64,000 nucleotides of DNA, from positions 1,240,001 through 1,304,000 of the forward strand of contig NZ_SNXY01000006.1 in assembly GCF_004362745.1 (NCBI RefSeq). Reading direction: 5' to 3'. Source of the stretch: Oharaeibacter diazotrophicus (lineage in GTDB: Bacteria; Pseudomonadota; Alphaproteobacteria; Rhizobiales; Pleomorphomonadaceae). A model generated the notes under the pieces. The model saw only the letters and a program-made list of their open reading frames with translations, had not been told where the DNA came from and searched no databases. Of the stretch, positions 1-13,027 are shown one piece after another. How positions within the stretch are numbered: position 1 is the first letter of the stretch; each line of letters opens with the position of its first letter. Made by a program: the position numbers and the translations under genes.

Positions 1-434
1 AGGCGATCGAGCGGAACTTCACGGTGAACTTCTACGGTCCGCTGCTCACCACCCGCGCCCTCGCCCCGGTGATCGCCGGCAACGGCGGCGGCGCGGTGGT
101 GAACATCGCGAGCGTCGTCGCGCTCGCCAGCATGCCGGCGCTCGCCGGCTACAACGCGTCCAAGGCGGCGCTGTGGTCGCTGTCGCAGAGCCAGCGCGGG
201 AGCCTCGCCCCGCTCGGCATCGCCGTGCACACCGTCTTCCCAGGCCCGGTCGACACCGACATGGCGGCCGAGATCACCTTCCCGAAGACCAGCCCGGCGG
301 ACGTCGCCCGCGCCATCGTCGAAGGCATCGAGTCCGGCCGGGACGACATCTTCCCGGACCCGATGTCGGCGAGCGTCTATGAGGCCTGGCGCGCCGACCA
401 CAAGGCCATCGAACGCCAGTTCGCCGCCGTGTAA
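1..434 (+). CDS. Short-chain dehydrogenase/reductase, C-terminal part (5' truncated by window edge)
   Basis: The reading frame is open from the window edge, so the start and the N-terminal NAD(P)-binding motif lie outside. The visible part carries the classical SDR features: an NFYG segment, an active-site region with Ser-Val, and a YNASKAA sequence matching the catalytic YxxxK. A 'PGPVDTDM' segment follows that fits the post-catalytic PG motif. The predicted enzyme is a soluble NAD(P)H-dependent oxidoreductase; the substrate cannot be told. The downstream GNAT frame begins close to or overlapping its end, so the two may be co-transcribed. Family assignment is firm; the exact role is unknown. 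Confidence 0.85.
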   Translation, partial: AIERNFTVNFYGPLLTTRALAPVIAGNGGGAVVNIASVVALASMPALAGYNASKAALWSLSQSQRGSLAPLGIAVHTVFPGPVDTDMAAEITFPKTSPADVARAIVEGIESGRDDIFPDPMSASVYEAWRADHKAIERQFAAV

Positions 435-954
435 TCCAATCGAAGTCCGGATCGCAGACCAGCTGGCAGGAGGAGCCCCGCCGACGTCCTCGTCGCCAAT
501 CGTTCGCCCGGCCGGCGCCGAGGACATCCCGGCGCTCGCTGCCATCATCCGCGGCGTCGGCCTGTTCTCGGCCGAGGAGGCCGACGACTTCGTCGCCTCC
601 CTGCCCGCGGCCTTGGCCGAAAGCCAGGACGGGCGGCAATGGCTCGTCACGTCCGACGGCAGCGGCGCGGCCCTCTTCCAGCCGGAGCCGGCGCCGGGCG
701 TCTGGAACATGCTGTTCCTCGGCGTTCTGCCGGCATCCCGCCGGCGCGGCGTCGGCCGCGATCTCGTCATCGCGGTCGAGCGTCGCACCATCGAACTCGG
801 CGCACGCATGCTCCTGATCGATACGTCGAGCCTGCCCGCGATGGCACCTGCGAGAGCGCTCTACGCATTCCTCGGCTACGAACAGGTAGCCGAGATCCCG
901 GACTATTGGGCGGTCGGGGACAGCAAATGGACGTTCCGGCGCGTGCTTTCGTAA
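379..954 (+). CDS. GNAT-family N-acetyltransferase (start uncertain)
   Basis: The core of about 150 residues (IVRPAGAEDIPAL... to the C-terminus) has GNAT-fold hallmarks, including 'LGVLPASRRRGVGRDLV', the R/Q-x-x-G-x-G/A acetyl-CoA loop, and a later 'ALYAFLGYEQV' helix typical of motif B. It would transfer an acetyl group from acetyl-CoA to an amine; the acceptor is unknown. The only ATG in frame is at 379, which overlaps the preceding dehydrogenase by 56 bases and adds an unlikely N-terminus. A strong AGGAGGAG stands at 468-475, but no ATG, GTG or TTG follows it in frame; an ACG at 484 and an ATC at 499 are the nearest candidates. The coordinates given use the ATG. Confidence 0.7.
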   Translation: MRPGAPTTRPSNASSPPCNPIEVRIADQLAGGAPPTSSSPIVRPAGAEDIPALAAIIRGVGLFSAEEADDFVASLPAALAESQDGRQWLVTSDGSGAALFQPEPAPGVWNMLFLGVLPASRRRGVGRDLVIAVERRTIELGARMLLIDTSSLPAMAPARALYAFLGYEQVAEIPDYWAVGDSKWTFRRVLS

Positions 955-1398
955 CGGCCGATGGAAGCGAGTGTTCGGCGGGACCGATCAAGCGACCCGG
1001 ATGGACTTCGCGACGCGGTTGGTGCTGACGACGCCAAGAGATGGAAGCACGCTCTCGGCCCGTCCCCGGCACTCCCAGGATTCCAGCGCGTTCTCAATCT
1101 TGCCCGCCAGACCGGGAGCCGCGCGGCCCCAACATGATTGCGCACCTGACGTTCCGGGTGCAACCATCGTAGCGGACCGGCCTGCGGTCGCACCGGTGGA
1201 AGACGTTGCCCTCGCAGGCGAGAGTGGGGACTTCGTGACGCGTCGCCGTCAGGTGCGCCCCCTCGAGATCCGACCGGCCGCGGCGCCTTTGGGGCACAGC
1301 TTGGGGCCAAGGTTGGGGCACACGCGCACCAAGATCGGCGGAGCGGATTCTCAGCCGATGGCGAAACATCAATGTTTACAAGGAGCTTAGCGGAAGAT
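955..1398. other. Gene-poor stretch beside the 3' end of tRNA-Gln
   Basis: This 444-base stretch has no ORF with a recognisable family. ORFs run through it on both strands but give Arg/Pro-rich translations expected of high-GC noise. It abuts the 3' end of a tRNA gene, a common integration site, and holds a 12-base tandem repeat at 1289-1324. No integrase motif (R..H-x-x-R..Y) and no duplicated tRNA end was seen. It may be a decayed element scar or plain intergenic DNA. Confidence 0.5.
1289..1324. repeat. Three 12-base tandem units beginning TTGGGGC
   Basis: TTGGGGC occurs at 1289, 1301 and 1313, exactly 12 bases apart. The remaining five bases of each unit vary. A plus-strand frame reads it as a repeating Leu-Gly-containing tetrapeptide. 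Its function is unknown. Confidence 0.8.
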
Positions 1399-1472
1399 TG
1401 GCTGGGGGACCTGGATTCGAACCAAGATTAACGGAGTCAGAGTCCGCTGTTCTACCGTTGAACTATCCCCCA
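1399..1472 (-). tRNA. tRNA-Gln (CTG anticodon)
   Basis: The minus strand folds as a 74-base tRNA with the 3' CCA encoded (bases 1399-1401). The acceptor stem starts TGGGGGA and pairs with the 3' TCCCCCA. The T-loop shows GGTTCGAATCC. The anticodon loop CTCTGAC puts CTG at positions 34-36, which reads CAG. No other gene overlaps it. Confidence 0.95.
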
Positions 1473-1689
1473 GCAGGCCTGCTTCGCAGGGCCGGCACCG
1501 CCGGTGCCGGTTGCCGCCGGCCGGGGTGAAGTAGCCGATCGTCATCGGCCTGTCAACGACTTCGCCACCGGCTGTCAACCAGCCGCAAACCCGCCGGCTT
1601 CGGCGGGATCGTCGCGCGGGTGCCTCGACCGGACCGGTTTCCGGCGCACGAGAATCGAGTCGCGCGCCTGCCCCCTCCACCCACCTACC

Positions 1690-2676
<987 letters not shown>

Positions 2677-2839
2677 CTGCCATCTCCCGCTCGCGGGTCC
2701 CGGTGCCGACCGTCCGGCCGGCGCGCATCGGGCCCCGTATGTCCCCACGTCCCAACGCGAGGGTAGCGGGCAGGGATCCGGCGGTCGAAGCACGATGTCG
2801 GGAGGGGCGCGCGAAAAGGACCGGCGCGAGGGAGGCGAC

Positions 2840-2915
2840 TGGTGGGCGGTGAGGGTCTCGAACCCCCGACATCCTGCGTGTAAAGCAGGCGCTCTACCAA
2901 CTGAGCTAACCGCCC
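2840..2915 (-). tRNA. tRNA-Val (TAC anticodon)
   Basis: This is a 76-base minus-strand tRNA with encoded CCA. The acceptor arm GGGCGGT pairs with ACCGCCC, the D-arm reads GCTCAGTTGGTAGAGC, and the T-loop reads GGTTCGAGACC. The anticodon loop TTTACAC gives TAC. It sits downstream of hupB, as is usual in this order. Confidence 0.97.
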
Positions 2916-3052
2916 GCCGACCGTCGACGCGGCGAGAATTACGGCGAAGTGGGCCGCGTGGCAAGCACCGCGCGCCGGCGCCGCAAAGGAAACGGCCGGC
3001 CGCGCCATCGCGCGACCGGCCGTTCGTGCCGACGGTGGACCGTCGGTCCGGA

Positions 3053-3328
3053 TCAGCCGTTGACGGCGTCCTTGAGGGCCTTGCCGACGCGGAACTTCGG
3101 CTGCTTGGAGGCCGGGATCTGGATCGTCTCGCCGGTCTGCGGGTTGCGGCCCTCGGACGCGGCGCGCTCGGTCACGACGAAGTTGCCGAAGCCGACGATG
3201 CGAACCTCGTCGCCCTCCTTCAGGGCCGCGGTGATCGCGGCGAAGAGGGCGTCGACGGCCGCGCCGGCCTGCGCCTTGTTCAGCGACGCCTTGTCGGCAA
3301 CCTGCGCGACCAGATCGTTCTTGTTCAT
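3053..3328 (-). CDS. hupB: DNA-binding protein HU (beta type)
   Basis: This 91-residue protein has the standard HU length. The N-terminus [22 protein letters not shown] forms the helix-turn-helix dimer core. '[34 protein letters not shown]' is the beta-arm, with the conserved RNPQTG and the Pro that intercalates in DNA. HU bends and compacts chromosomal DNA. An in-frame GTG precedes the ATG, but the ATG at 3328 has AAGGGA at suitable distance and matches family N-termini. Lon lies upstream behind a strong terminator, so hupB probably has its own promoter in 3329-3489. Confidence 0.97.
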   Translation of the reverse strand: MNKNDLVAQVADKASLNKAQAGAAVDALFAAITAALKEGDEVRIVGFGNFVVTERAASEGRNPQTGETIQIPASKQPKFRVGKALKDAVNG

Positions 3329-3489
3329 CACGGATCCCTTTGTCCTTGGAAGCTCGTTGACGGTGGCGGACCCGAGGGGGGCCCGGCGACCTCGGGCGGC
3401 ACGTTTCCCGGATTTCCGCCCGAAATCAAGAGGCGAAGGCCGGGAATCTCAGGAAAAAAGCGCCCCCGGCGAACCTCTTCACGACAAAG

Positions 3490-3523
3490 AAAGGGCCCGG
3501 GCTCCGAGGAGCCCGGGCCCTTT
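3490..3523 (-). terminator. Rho-independent terminator downstream of lon
   Basis: The arms 3490-3504 and 3509-3523 form a perfect 15-base-pair stem with a 4-base loop. On the minus strand the hairpin ends in TTT and is followed by a T-rich TCTTTGT. It lies 38 bases after the lon stop and before the hupB promoter region. Confidence 0.9.
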
Positions 3524-3560
3524 CGACCCTGGGGTGCGACAGCCGTCGAGCGGCCGGTCG

Positions 3561-5984
<2,424 letters not shown>

Positions 5985-6369
5985 GTCCATTTCCTTATCT
6001 GCGGCCCGTCGACTTGGCCGGGAGGGAGCCACGATCGACGGCCGAACGACGCGGTCGGCACGACGGACCGTCACCGCGCGCGGAGACGACCCTCGATGGA
6101 AACGGGCTGTGGAAGGTTCGCGGGGGGCCGTCCGCCGGTCGCCCCGATCCGCTTCGCACGGCCGGCGCCGGGTGCCCCGCGTTGGAGCGCACCCCGAGCC
6201 GCCTCGCTCGTTTCCGACGCTGCCGCGTCAAGCGGATACATGGACCGCGGCAGGGGTATGTTCAAGGTCGCCGGAACAGCCCGGCGACTTTGCCGTCATG
6301 GCGGCGAAGCCCCTCGCCGCCCTCGATCTTCGCCGCGGCGGGCACCGCCCGCCGCTCGGGCCCCAGGCC
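5985..6369. other. Intergenic region between clpX and lon
   Basis: These 385 bases hold no recognisable gene. They must contain the lon promoter and the clpX 3' end. A perfect 9-base-pair GC hairpin (arms 6335-6343 and 6347-6355) and a second one (arms 6300-6307 and 6314-6321) lie just after clpX. Neither has a T-run, so they are weak terminator candidates. No heat-shock promoter could be assigned with confidence. Confidence 0.5.
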
Positions 6370-7638
6370 TCACGCCGAGGTGCCGGTCTCCTCGAGCCGC
6401 TGCTCGGCGTAGACGTAGATCGGCTTGGCCTTGCCGGCGACCACGTCGTCGGAGATCACGACCTCGCGCACGCCGTCGAGGCCCGGCAGCTCGTACATGG
6501 TGTCGAGCAGGATCGCCTCCATGATCGAACGCAGGCCGCGCGCGCCGGTCTTGCGCTCGATCGCCTTGCGGGCGATCGCCCGCAGCGAGTCGTCGGTGAA
6601 GGACAGCTCGACGTCCTCCATCTCGAACAGGCGCTGGTACTGCTTGACCAGGGCGTTCTTCGGCGCGGTCAGGATGATGATCAGCGCCTCCTCGTCGAGA
6701 TCCTCCAGCGTCGCCAGCACGGGCAGACGGCCGACGAACTCGGGGATGAGGCCGAACTTCAACAGGTCCTCCGGCTCGACCTCGCGGAACAGCTCGCCGG
6801 TGCGACGGTCCTCGGGGGCCGCGACGTTGGCCTTGAAGCCGATCGAGGTCGACTTGCCGCGCGCCGAGATGATCTTCTCGAGACCCGCGAAGGCGCCGCC
6901 GCAGATGAACAGGATGTTGGTGGTGTCGACCTGCAGGAACTCCTGCTGCGGGTGCTTGCGGCCGCCCTGCGGCGGGACCGAGGCGACCGTGCCCTCCATG
7001 ATCTTGAGGAGGGCCTGCTGCACGCCCTCGCCCGAGACGTCGCGGGTGATCGACGGGTTGTCGGACTTGCGCGAGATCTTGTCGACCTCGTCGATGTAGA
7101 CGATGCCGCGCTGGGCCCGCTCGACGTTGTAGTCGGCGGCCTGCAGCAGCTTCAGGATGATGTTCTCGACGTCCTCGCCGACATAGCCGGCTTCGGTCAG
7201 CGTCGTGGCGTCGGCCATCGTGAAGGGCACGTCGATGATGCGGGCGAGCGTCTGCGCGAGCAGCGTCTTGCCGCAACCGGTCGGGCCGATCAGCATGATG
7301 TTCGACTTGGCCAGTTCCACGTCGTTGTTCTTGGCGGCGTGGTTCAGGCGCTTGTAGTGGTTGTGGACCGCGACCGAGAGAACCTTCTTCGCCTTGTCCT
7401 GCCCGATGACGTAGTCGTCGAGGACCTTGCGGATGTCCTCCGGTGTCGGCACGCCGTCGCGCGACTTGACGAGATTGGACTTCGACTCCTCACGGATGAT
7501 GTCCATGCAGAGCTCGACGCATTCGTCGCAGATGAAGACCGTCGGGCCCGCGATGAGCTTACGGACTTCGTGCTGGCTCTTGCCGCAGAACGAACAGTAG
7601 AGCGTGTTCTTCGACTCGCCGCCGCTGACCTTGGTCAT
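6370..7638 (-). CDS. clpX: ATP-dependent Clp protease ATP-binding subunit ClpX
   Basis: This protein has 422 residues, the usual ClpX length. The N-terminal zinc-binding domain has [10 protein letters not shown] and [10 protein letters not shown] (four Cys). The AAA+ domain follows with Walker [13 protein letters not shown], Walker [10 protein letters not shown] and the [11 protein letters not shown] sensor region. The 'FVGRLP' and '[11 protein letters not shown]' segments match the pore and ClpP-binding loop regions of the family. It unfolds tagged substrates and feeds them to ClpP. The start at 7638 follows AGGAA by about 8 bases; the longer frame adds 12 non-conserved residues. clpP lies 267 bases upstream. 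Confidence 0.97.
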   Translation of the reverse strand: MTKVSGGESKNTLYCSFCGKSQHEVRKLIAGPTVFICDECVELCMDIIREESKSNLVKSRDGVPTPEDIRKVLDDYVIGQDKAKKVLSVAVHNHYKRLNHAAKNNDVELAKSNIMLIGPTGCGKTLLAQTLARIIDVPFTMADATTLTEAGYVGEDVENIILKLLQAADYNVERAQRGIVYIDEVDKISRKSDNPSITRDVSGEGVQQALLKIMEGTVASVPPQGGRKHPQQEFLQVDTTNILFICGGAFAGLEKIISARGKSTSIGFKANVAAPEDRRTGELFREVEPEDLLKFGLIPEFVGRLPVLATLEDLDEEALIIILTAPKNALVKQYQRLFEMEDVELSFTDDSLRAIARKAIERKTGARGLRSIMEAILLDTMYELPGLDGVREVVISDDVVAGKAKPIYVYAEQRLEETGTSA

Positions 7639-7905
7639 CCAATCATTCCTGCTCGGTTGCGGGCGGTGACCCACCCGGGTCCGGCGGAGGACGCCGCGGC
7701 CACCGCCGCCTCGCCCGACCCCGGACCTCGTCCCGATCCTTCTAGCGCATCGCCGGTCGCCCGGCAGACGATCCGACGATGCTGGCGCCGGAGGATCAAG
7801 ATAGACTTAACGTCACGTACCATCGGCGACCCGGTGGTCGCCGCCGTTCCGTCCCCACCCCGCCCGGCCCCGCGGCGAGGGCCGATGCGGGAACGGTTCC
7901 GGGTC

Positions 7906-8538
7906 TCAGCGCCCCGCCGCCTCGAGGGCGACGCGGCTCTCGAGGACGTCGTCGACGAGGCCGAAGGCCTTCGCCTGGGCGGCGTCCATGAAGTTGTCGC
8001 GCTCCAGCGCCTCCTCGACGGCCTCGAGGCTCTTGCCGGTGTGCTTGACGTAGATCTCGTTCAGCCGGCGCTTCAGCTTCAGGATCTCCTGGGCGTGCAG
8101 CATGATGTCCGCGGCCTGACCGCGGAAGCCGCCCGACGGCTGGTGCACCATGATCCGGCTGTTCGGCAGCGAGAAGCGCATGCCCGCCTCGCCGGCGCAC
8201 AGCAGCAGCGAGCCCATCGACGCCGCCTGGCCGATGCAGAGCGTCGACACCTTCGGCCGGATGAACTGCATGGTGTCGTAGATGGCGAGGCCCGAGGTGA
8301 CGTAGCCGCCCGGCGAATTGATGTAGAGGGAGATCTCCTTGTTCGGATTCTCCGATTCCAGGAACAGGAGCTGGGCCGACACCAGCGTCGCGACGTTGTC
8401 GTCGATGCCGCCGGCGATGAAGATGATCCGCTCCTTGAGAAGGCGCGAGAAGATGTCGTAGGCGCGCTCGCCGCGGTTGGTCTGCTCAACCACCATCGGG
8501 ACCAGCGTGCTCATGGTGAAATCGACGGGATCCTTCAT
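7906..8538 (-). CDS. clpP: ATP-dependent Clp protease proteolytic subunit ClpP
   Basis: This 210-residue serine peptidase forms the barrel of ClpXP and ClpAP. The catalytic triad is visible: Ser107 in [11 protein letters not shown], His132 in MVHQPSGG and Asp181 in ERDNFMDA. '[16 protein letters not shown]' is the substrate-binding region. The short N-terminal extension before '[23 protein letters not shown]' corresponds to the axial loop and propeptide. A GAGGAG ends about 4 bases before the ATG at 8538. clpX follows on the same strand, as in most proteobacteria. Confidence 0.97.
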   Translation of the reverse strand: MKDPVDFTMSTLVPMVVEQTNRGERAYDIFSRLLKERIIFIAGGIDDNVATLVSAQLLFLESENPNKEISLYINSPGGYVTSGLAIYDTMQFIRPKVSTLCIGQAASMGSLLLCAGEAGMRFSLPNSRIMVHQPSGGFRGQAADIMLHAQEILKLKRRLNEIYVKHTGKSLEAVEEALERDNFMDAAQAKAFGLVDDVLESRVALEAAGR

Positions 8539-8839
8539 GCCTCTCCTCGCACCGCGCGTGCCGCGGCCGTTCCGTGGCGGAAAACCGGCGTCGCCGCCGC
8601 CCCCGCAAATCGCTCGTGACGGGATCGTTACATCCCGTTCCCGCCCTTGGCTACACCGACCGACTAAATTTTGCGTGCACGGCCGCGGTCGGATCGCCGC
8701 CGGACCGGTGCCGCGGCGGGCCCGGGAGAGCGCATATATGTCGCCGCGGCCGCCATGGAAGCCCCTCCCCGGAAACGCGGAACGGGCCGGGGATCGCTCC
8801 CCGGCCCGTTCGTGACGATCCGTCGCCGGCTCGGCCGGA
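8539..8839. other. Intergenic region between clpP and the GDSL hydrolase gene
   Basis: These 301 bases contain the terminator of the upstream GDSL gene at 8780-8811. The clpP promoter is presumably near the AT-richer patch around 8665-8675. No ORF with a recognisable product was found. Confidence 0.55.
8780..8811 (-). terminator. Hairpin terminator downstream of the GDSL hydrolase gene
   Basis: The arms 8780-8793 and 8798-8811 give a perfect 14-base-pair stem with a TCGC-side tetraloop, 28 bases after the stop. The following minus-strand sequence has only a short TTT, so termination may be incomplete. Confidence 0.75.
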
Positions 8840-9730
8840 TCAGTGCGTCAGCGCCCAGCGCGCCATGAAGGCGGTGATTTCGTGGGCGTGGGTGGTCGGG
8901 TGGACGTCGTCGAAGAACATGTACTCGTTCTGCGTCGCCGTGCTCGCCGACACGCAGGCCGGCACGCGGACGCAGGCGTCGGTGACGTTGGTGAAGCCGA
9001 AGGTGGCTGGCGAGGCGATCACCGAGGAGAACAGGGTGTTCAGGTCGAGCACCACGATTTTCGCGGTCGGATTGGCGGTGCGGGCCGCCGTGACCTTGGC
9101 CGCGAGGCGGGTGTTGTAGGTCTTGGTGGCGAGCGCGTAGACGGTGCCGAGACCGCTCGCGAGCTTGGCCTGCGGCGTCTTGTCGAGCGCCGGCAGGTTG
9201 GAAATCACGACGACCTTCGCGCCGGCCTTCAGCACCGAGGCGAGGTTGGCGGCCATGGCGTCGGCGGCGGCGGTGGCGACCTTCTTGGTGTTGGTCGCGG
9301 TGCTCGCCGGCGTCAGCACGAAAATGTCGTTGGCGCCACCGAGCAGCGTCACCACGTCCTTGGCCGCGAACTTGCCACCCTTCTGCAGGTAGGCGCCGAT
9401 CTGGGTCGGGATCGTCGGGACCTGACCGCCGGTTCCGGCATAGGCGCCGCCGAAGGCGAAGTTGGTGTCCTTGGCGTTGTTGATCGCGCTCGAGAACTTG
9501 TTCATCGCGCCGCCGGCCAGGATCTCGGTCCACACCGGCCCGTTGGAGAAGCGGCCCTGGTAGTAGGGCGGCGACGCCGGCTTGGAGCCGGACGTGAACT
9601 CGAAGGTGTTGCCGACGTCGCTCAGCGAATCGCCGAAGGAGACGACGCGGTAGTCGGCCGCCGCGGCCGCAGTGACGGTGGCGGCGACGGCGAAGGCCGC
9701 GCCCGCGAGCCTGGCCCAGAACGTCTTCAT
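8840..9730 (-). CDS. Secreted SGNH/GDSL-family hydrolase (lipase/esterase)
   Basis: This 296-residue protein has a clear Sec signal peptide ([25 protein letters not shown], cleavage near residue 25). The SGNH blocks are in order: block [10 protein letters not shown] with the nucleophile Ser, a Gly-containing block II, block III GGANDIF with the Asn, and block [11 protein letters not shown] with the Asp-x-x-His. It should hydrolyse esters in the periplasm or outside the cell. It has no C-terminal autotransporter beta-barrel, so it is a stand-alone enzyme. It lies between tig and clpP, where these two are often adjacent. Substrate unknown. Confidence 0.92.
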   Translation of the reverse strand: MKTFWARLAGAAFAVAATVTAAAAADYRVVSFGDSLSDVGNTFEFTSGSKPASPPYYQGRFSNGPVWTEILAGGAMNKFSSAINNAKDTNFAFGGAYAGTGGQVPTIPTQIGAYLQKGGKFAAKDVVTLLGGANDIFVLTPASTATNTKKVATAAADAMAANLASVLKAGAKVVVISNLPALDKTPQAKLASGLGTVYALATKTYNTRLAAKVTAARTANPTAKIVVLDLNTLFSSVIASPATFGFTNVTDACVRVPACVSASTATQNEYMFFDDVHPTTHAHEITAFMARWALTH

Positions 9731-9907
9731 TCAGATCCTCCCGATCCCCGTTCCCTCCGTCCGGCCGGCGCCCTCTCGCGCCCGGCCGCCGGCACGCCGC
9801 CTCCTCGCGGCCACCGGTTACGGATTGCGACGTTTACGTAATCGGAAGGCGCGACCTGACGCAAGCGGAAACCGACGTGTTTCCGCAGCCGTCGGCGATA
9901 CACGTGC

Positions 9908-9948
9908 GAAAAAACGACGCCGGCCGGAGCGGGTGGCTCCGGCCGGCG
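9908..9948 (-). terminator. Rho-independent terminator downstream of tig
   Basis: The arms 9918-9930 and 9936-9948 form a perfect 13-base-pair stem with a 5-base loop. The A-run at 9909-9914 gives six Ts on the minus strand right after the hairpin, the classical layout. It lies 28 bases after the tig stop. Confidence 0.92.
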
Positions 9949-9975
9949 CGAAAATTCGTCGGGACGGGCGTGCGG

Positions 9976-11325
9976 TCAGGCCGCCAGCTCGTCGTCCTCG
10001 GTGAAGAGCTCGTCCTTGGAGACGGTCTTGTCGGTGACCTTGACCGAGGCGAGCAGGAAGTCGACCACCTTCTCCTCGAACACCGGCGCCTGCAGCGAGG
10101 CGAGCGCGTTCGGGTCCTTGCGGTAGTAGTCGAACACCGCGCGCTCCTGGCCCGGGAACTGGCGGGCGCGCTCGATCAGGGCGCGCTGCAGTTCCTGCTC
10201 GGTGACCTGGACCTTGTTGGCCTCGCCGAACTTGGAGAGCACGAGACCGAGACGGACACGGCGCTCGGCGATCTTGCGATACTCCTCGCGGGCCTTCTCC
10301 TCGGTGGTGTCCTCGTCGGCGAAGGTCTTGCCGGAGCGCTCCATCTCGGCGGCGACCTGCCGCCAGATGATGTCGAACTCCTGCTCGACCAGGGTCGGCG
10401 GCAGCTCGAAGGAATACTGCTTGTCGAGGGCGTCGAGCAGCTGGCGCTTGACCTTCTGGCGGGTCTGGAAGCCGTACTGCGACTCGATCTGGGTGCGCAC
10501 GGCGCCCTTGAGGGCCTCGAGGCTGTCCATGCCGAGGGTCTTGGCCCAGTCGTCGTCGAGCTTCAACTCGCCGGGCGCCGCGATCTCGAACACCTCGATG
10601 TCGAAGGTGGCCGGCTTGCCGGCGAGATGCGGCGCCTGGTACTCGGCCGGGAAAGTGACCTCGATCACCTTCTTGTCGCCCTTCTTGGCACCGACCAGCT
10701 GCTCCTCGAAGCCGGGGATGAAGCGCTTCTGGCCGAGGAAGAGGTAGGCCTTGTCGTCGGCGCCGCCCTCGAAGGGCTCGCCGTCGAGCTTGCCGAGGTA
10801 GGAGATGGTCAGGCGGTCACCCTCTTCGGCGACGGCGTCCTCGGCCTTCTCCTCGTAGGAGCGGGCGCCCTCGCCGATCTGGCTCAGGCGCTCGTCGACC
10901 TCGGCGTCGGTGATGTCAGCGACCGGCCGCTCGATGGCGATCTCGTCGGTCGGGGCCAGCTCGAAGGCCGGCAGCACCTCGTACTTGATGGCGAAGGCGA
11001 GATCGACGCCGCCGTCGAGCACCTTCTCGGCGTCCGCGTCGGCCAGCTCGACCTGCGGCTGCATCGCCGACTTCTCGTTGCGCTCCTCGAGCGCCTTGTT
11101 CGAGCTCTCGCCGATCACGGTGTTGACGATGTCGGCCATGGCCGACTTGCCGTAAAGCTTCTTCAGGTGGCCCATCGGCACCTTGCCGGGGCGGAAGCCG
11201 CGGATCTGGACGCGACCCTTGAGGTCGTTCAGATAGGTCTCCAGCCGACCGGCGAGGTCGGTGGCGGGAACGACGATCTTCAGCTCGCGCTTGAGGCCGT
11301 CGGCGGCGGTTTCGGTCACCTGCAT
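9976..11325 (-). CDS. tig: Trigger factor (ribosome-associated chaperone and prolyl isomerase)
   Basis: The protein has 449 residues. The N-terminal ribosome-binding domain contains '[17 protein letters not shown]', the family's GFRxGKxP signature. A FKBP-type peptidyl-prolyl isomerase domain follows ('[20 protein letters not shown]... [28 protein letters not shown]'), then a long helical C-terminal chaperone domain. It binds nascent chains at the ribosome exit. The frame stays open upstream through the tRNA-Leu gene, but the conserved start is [15 protein letters not shown] at 11325; no strong ribosome-binding site is visible there. tRNA-Leu is 175 bases upstream. Confidence 0.96.
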   Translation of the reverse strand: MQVTETAADGLKRELKIVVPATDLAGRLETYLNDLKGRVQIRGFRPGKVPMGHLKKLYGKSAMADIVNTVIGESSNKALEERNEKSAMQPQVELADADAEKVLDGGVDLAFAIKYEVLPAFELAPTDEIAIERPVADITDAEVDERLSQIGEGARSYEEKAEDAVAEEGDRLTISYLGKLDGEPFEGGADDKAYLFLGQKRFIPGFEEQLVGAKKGDKKVIEVTFPAEYQAPHLAGKPATFDIEVFEIAAPGELKLDDDWAKTLGMDSLEALKGAVRTQIESQYGFQTRQKVKRQLLDALDKQYSFELPPTLVEQEFDIIWRQVAAEMERSGKTFADEDTTEEKAREEYRKIAERRVRLGLVLSKFGEANKVQVTEQELQRALIERARQFPGQERAVFDYYRKDPNALASLQAPVFEEKVVDFLLASVKVTDKTVSKDELFTEDDELAA

Positions 11326-11500
11326 GGATGCGTCTTTCGTCCCTGTCGTCGCTCGGCCCGTCCCGGCGCGGCGCGTGGCCGCGGAGCGGACGGGCGTCCC
11401 GTTCTGTCGTCTCGATCGTCGGGCGCGTCCCGCACGATCCCTCACGGGACCGGCATTCGGCCGCGACGGCGGGTTCCGGCAGCTCGCGAGGCGCGTCGAC

Positions 11501-11585
11501 TGGTGCGGGCGGAGGGACTTGAACCCCCACGGCTTGCGCCAACGGAACCTAAATCCGTCGTGTCTACCAATTCCACCACGCCCGC
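11501..11585 (-). tRNA. tRNA-Leu (TAG anticodon)
   Basis: This is an 85-base minus-strand class II tRNA with a long variable arm and encoded CCA. The acceptor GCGGGCG pairs with CGCCCGC, and the T-loop reads GGTTCAAGTCC. The anticodon loop TTTAGGT gives TAG, reading CTA and probably other CTN codons. It stands directly before tig. Confidence 0.96.
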
Positions 11586-11713
11586 GAGGACGCCGCCTGC
11601 TTCGCGGCCGGGGCCCGAGGCGGCGTCTCCCATAGCAAAGTTTCGTCGGGGCACAAAGCGAAAAGGCGCGGGTTTCCCGCCCCTCTCCCGCGCCGCGCGG
11701 GCCTTCCGCGGGA

Positions 11714-12253
11714 TCAGGGGGCCGCGGTGGTCGCGGGGCCGGCGGGCGCCACCTTCGCCGCGGCATTGAGCGCGGCGACGATCTCGAAGGCGTCGCGGCC
11801 GGTGCGGGCGGAAAGGTCGGCGATGCTGTCCGACGGCTTGACCGGGCTGATCCCGGCGGCGACCAGGGCGTCGAGCACGGCCTGTTCGTCGCTGCCGATC
11901 GCCGGGGCGACGGCGGTCAGGGGCGCGCTCTGGAGCCGGCCGACCATCTGCATCATCGGATTGCCGCCGCCGTTGCCGGCCGCCAGCGCGAATCCGACGG
12001 CGAGCACCAGCGAGACCGCGGTCGCCACCCACATCGTGCCGCGCTTGAAATAGCCGACGAGGCTGCGCCAGTTGCGCCAGACGTGCAACGCCACCGGCAC
12101 CAGCAGCACCATCGACAGGATCTCGTGCATCTCGCGGAAGGTCGCGGTGCCCAGGTGCACGAACAGCGCGACACCGGAGACGGCGGAGACCACGAACAGG
12201 CCGGTGGTGAACGGCGTCGCCTGACGGCAGAGGAAGTCCTTGACGGTGGCCAT
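11714..12253 (-). CDS. DUF4405-type membrane protein with helical C-terminal extension
   Basis: This 179-residue protein begins [30 protein letters not shown]. Three transmembrane helices are visible, at about 14-32, 45-60 and 72-92. Histidines in FVHLG, EMHEI and ALHVW are placed as in DUF4405/cytochrome-b-like four-helix proteins and could bind haem. After residue 110 comes a soluble segment ('[42 protein letters not shown]') that looks like a small helical domain. The function is unknown. The start follows the ATG at 12253 because the helices begin soon after it; the ribosome-binding site is poor. Confidence 0.75.
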   Translation of the reverse strand: MATVKDFLCRQATPFTTGLFVVSAVSGVALFVHLGTATFREMHEILSMVLLVPVALHVWRNWRSLVGYFKRGTMWVATAVSLVLAVGFALAAGNGGGNPMMQMVGRLQSAPLTAVAPAIGSDEQAVLDALVAAGISPVKPSDSIADLSARTGRDAFEIVAALNAAAKVAPAGPATTAAP

Positions 12254-12540
12254 GACGGGTATCTCGGGTGTCCCTGGTTGCGAGCGCTCCGCCGCCCGCC
12301 CGGCGCCCGCGGGGACGGGAACCGGACGGGCACCTCGGAGCGACGAGGGTCGGCGTCGCGCGCGGCGCCGGGGGCACGGCACCGCCGACGTCGACGCTTC
12401 GGACACTAGCCGCCCGGTGGCCGTCGATCCTCGCGCGGGGGTATGGAAGTGTAACGAACCGTATCGCGGTGGTCGCCGGCGGAAGGTCGGTGCCACCGGG
12501 CACCGCGCCCCCTCGGGAGGCGGCCGAGTCGGCGTCACGC

Positions 12541-12951
12541 CTAACCCGGCTCCGGCCCGCGAGCCTTCCGCGCCGCGCGCGGGCGCGCTGCCGCCTTCTT
12601 GGCGACCGCGGCAGCTTCCTTGGCGTCGGCGAGGCGGCGGGCCGCCGCGGCGGCGGCGAGCGCCCAGGCGCGGAACGCCTCCGGCTCGTCGAACAGCCGC
12701 TCGGGTGCGCGCCAGTAGGGCATCCGCGACGTGCGACCGTCCTTGGACGTGTAGGTGAAGGGGCCGCAGCCCTCGGCCTCGAAGTCGGGGATCGTGACCT
12801 CGTCGGCCTTGAGGAACAGCACGTCGCCGACCGAGATCGCGAAGATCACGCCGTCGCGGTAGATGCCGAGGCCGCCGAACATGCGCCGCATGGTGACGCC
12901 GCCGAGCGGCTCGGTCAGTTCCGCGAGGAAGTCGCGCCAGCCCTCGTCCAT
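12541..12951 (-). CDS. TfoX N-terminal domain protein
   Basis: The 136-residue protein matches the TfoX/Sxy N-terminal domain through 'MRRMFGGLGIYRDGVIFAISVGDVLFLKADE', the family core, and 'MPYWRAPERLFDEPEAFRAWALAA'. The C-terminal 40 residues are Ala/Lys/Arg-rich and low in complexity. Full-length TfoX regulates competence in gammaproteobacteria; stand-alone N-terminal domains in alphaproteobacteria have no known role. GGAGGAGGG lies about 7 bases before the ATG at 12951, which excludes the longer frame. It follows tenA on the same strand. Confidence 0.85.
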   Translation of the reverse strand: MDEGWRDFLAELTEPLGGVTMRRMFGGLGIYRDGVIFAISVGDVLFLKADEVTIPDFEAEGCGPFTYTSKDGRTSRMPYWRAPERLFDEPEAFRAWALAAAAAARRLADAKEAAAVAKKAAARPRAARKARGPEPG

Positions 12952-13027
12952 GATCCGCCCTCCTCCCGGGGAGCCGCCCGCCGGCGGGGGAAAGGCCCGC
13001 GGTCGGTGAGAACGCATCATGAACGGA

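Noticed and set aside
971-1390. Plus-strand ORF of 139 codons ending beside tRNA-Gln, as an integrase remnant
   Set aside because: No catalytic Arg, His or Tyr motif of tyrosine recombinases is recognisable, so it is not called as a pseudogene.
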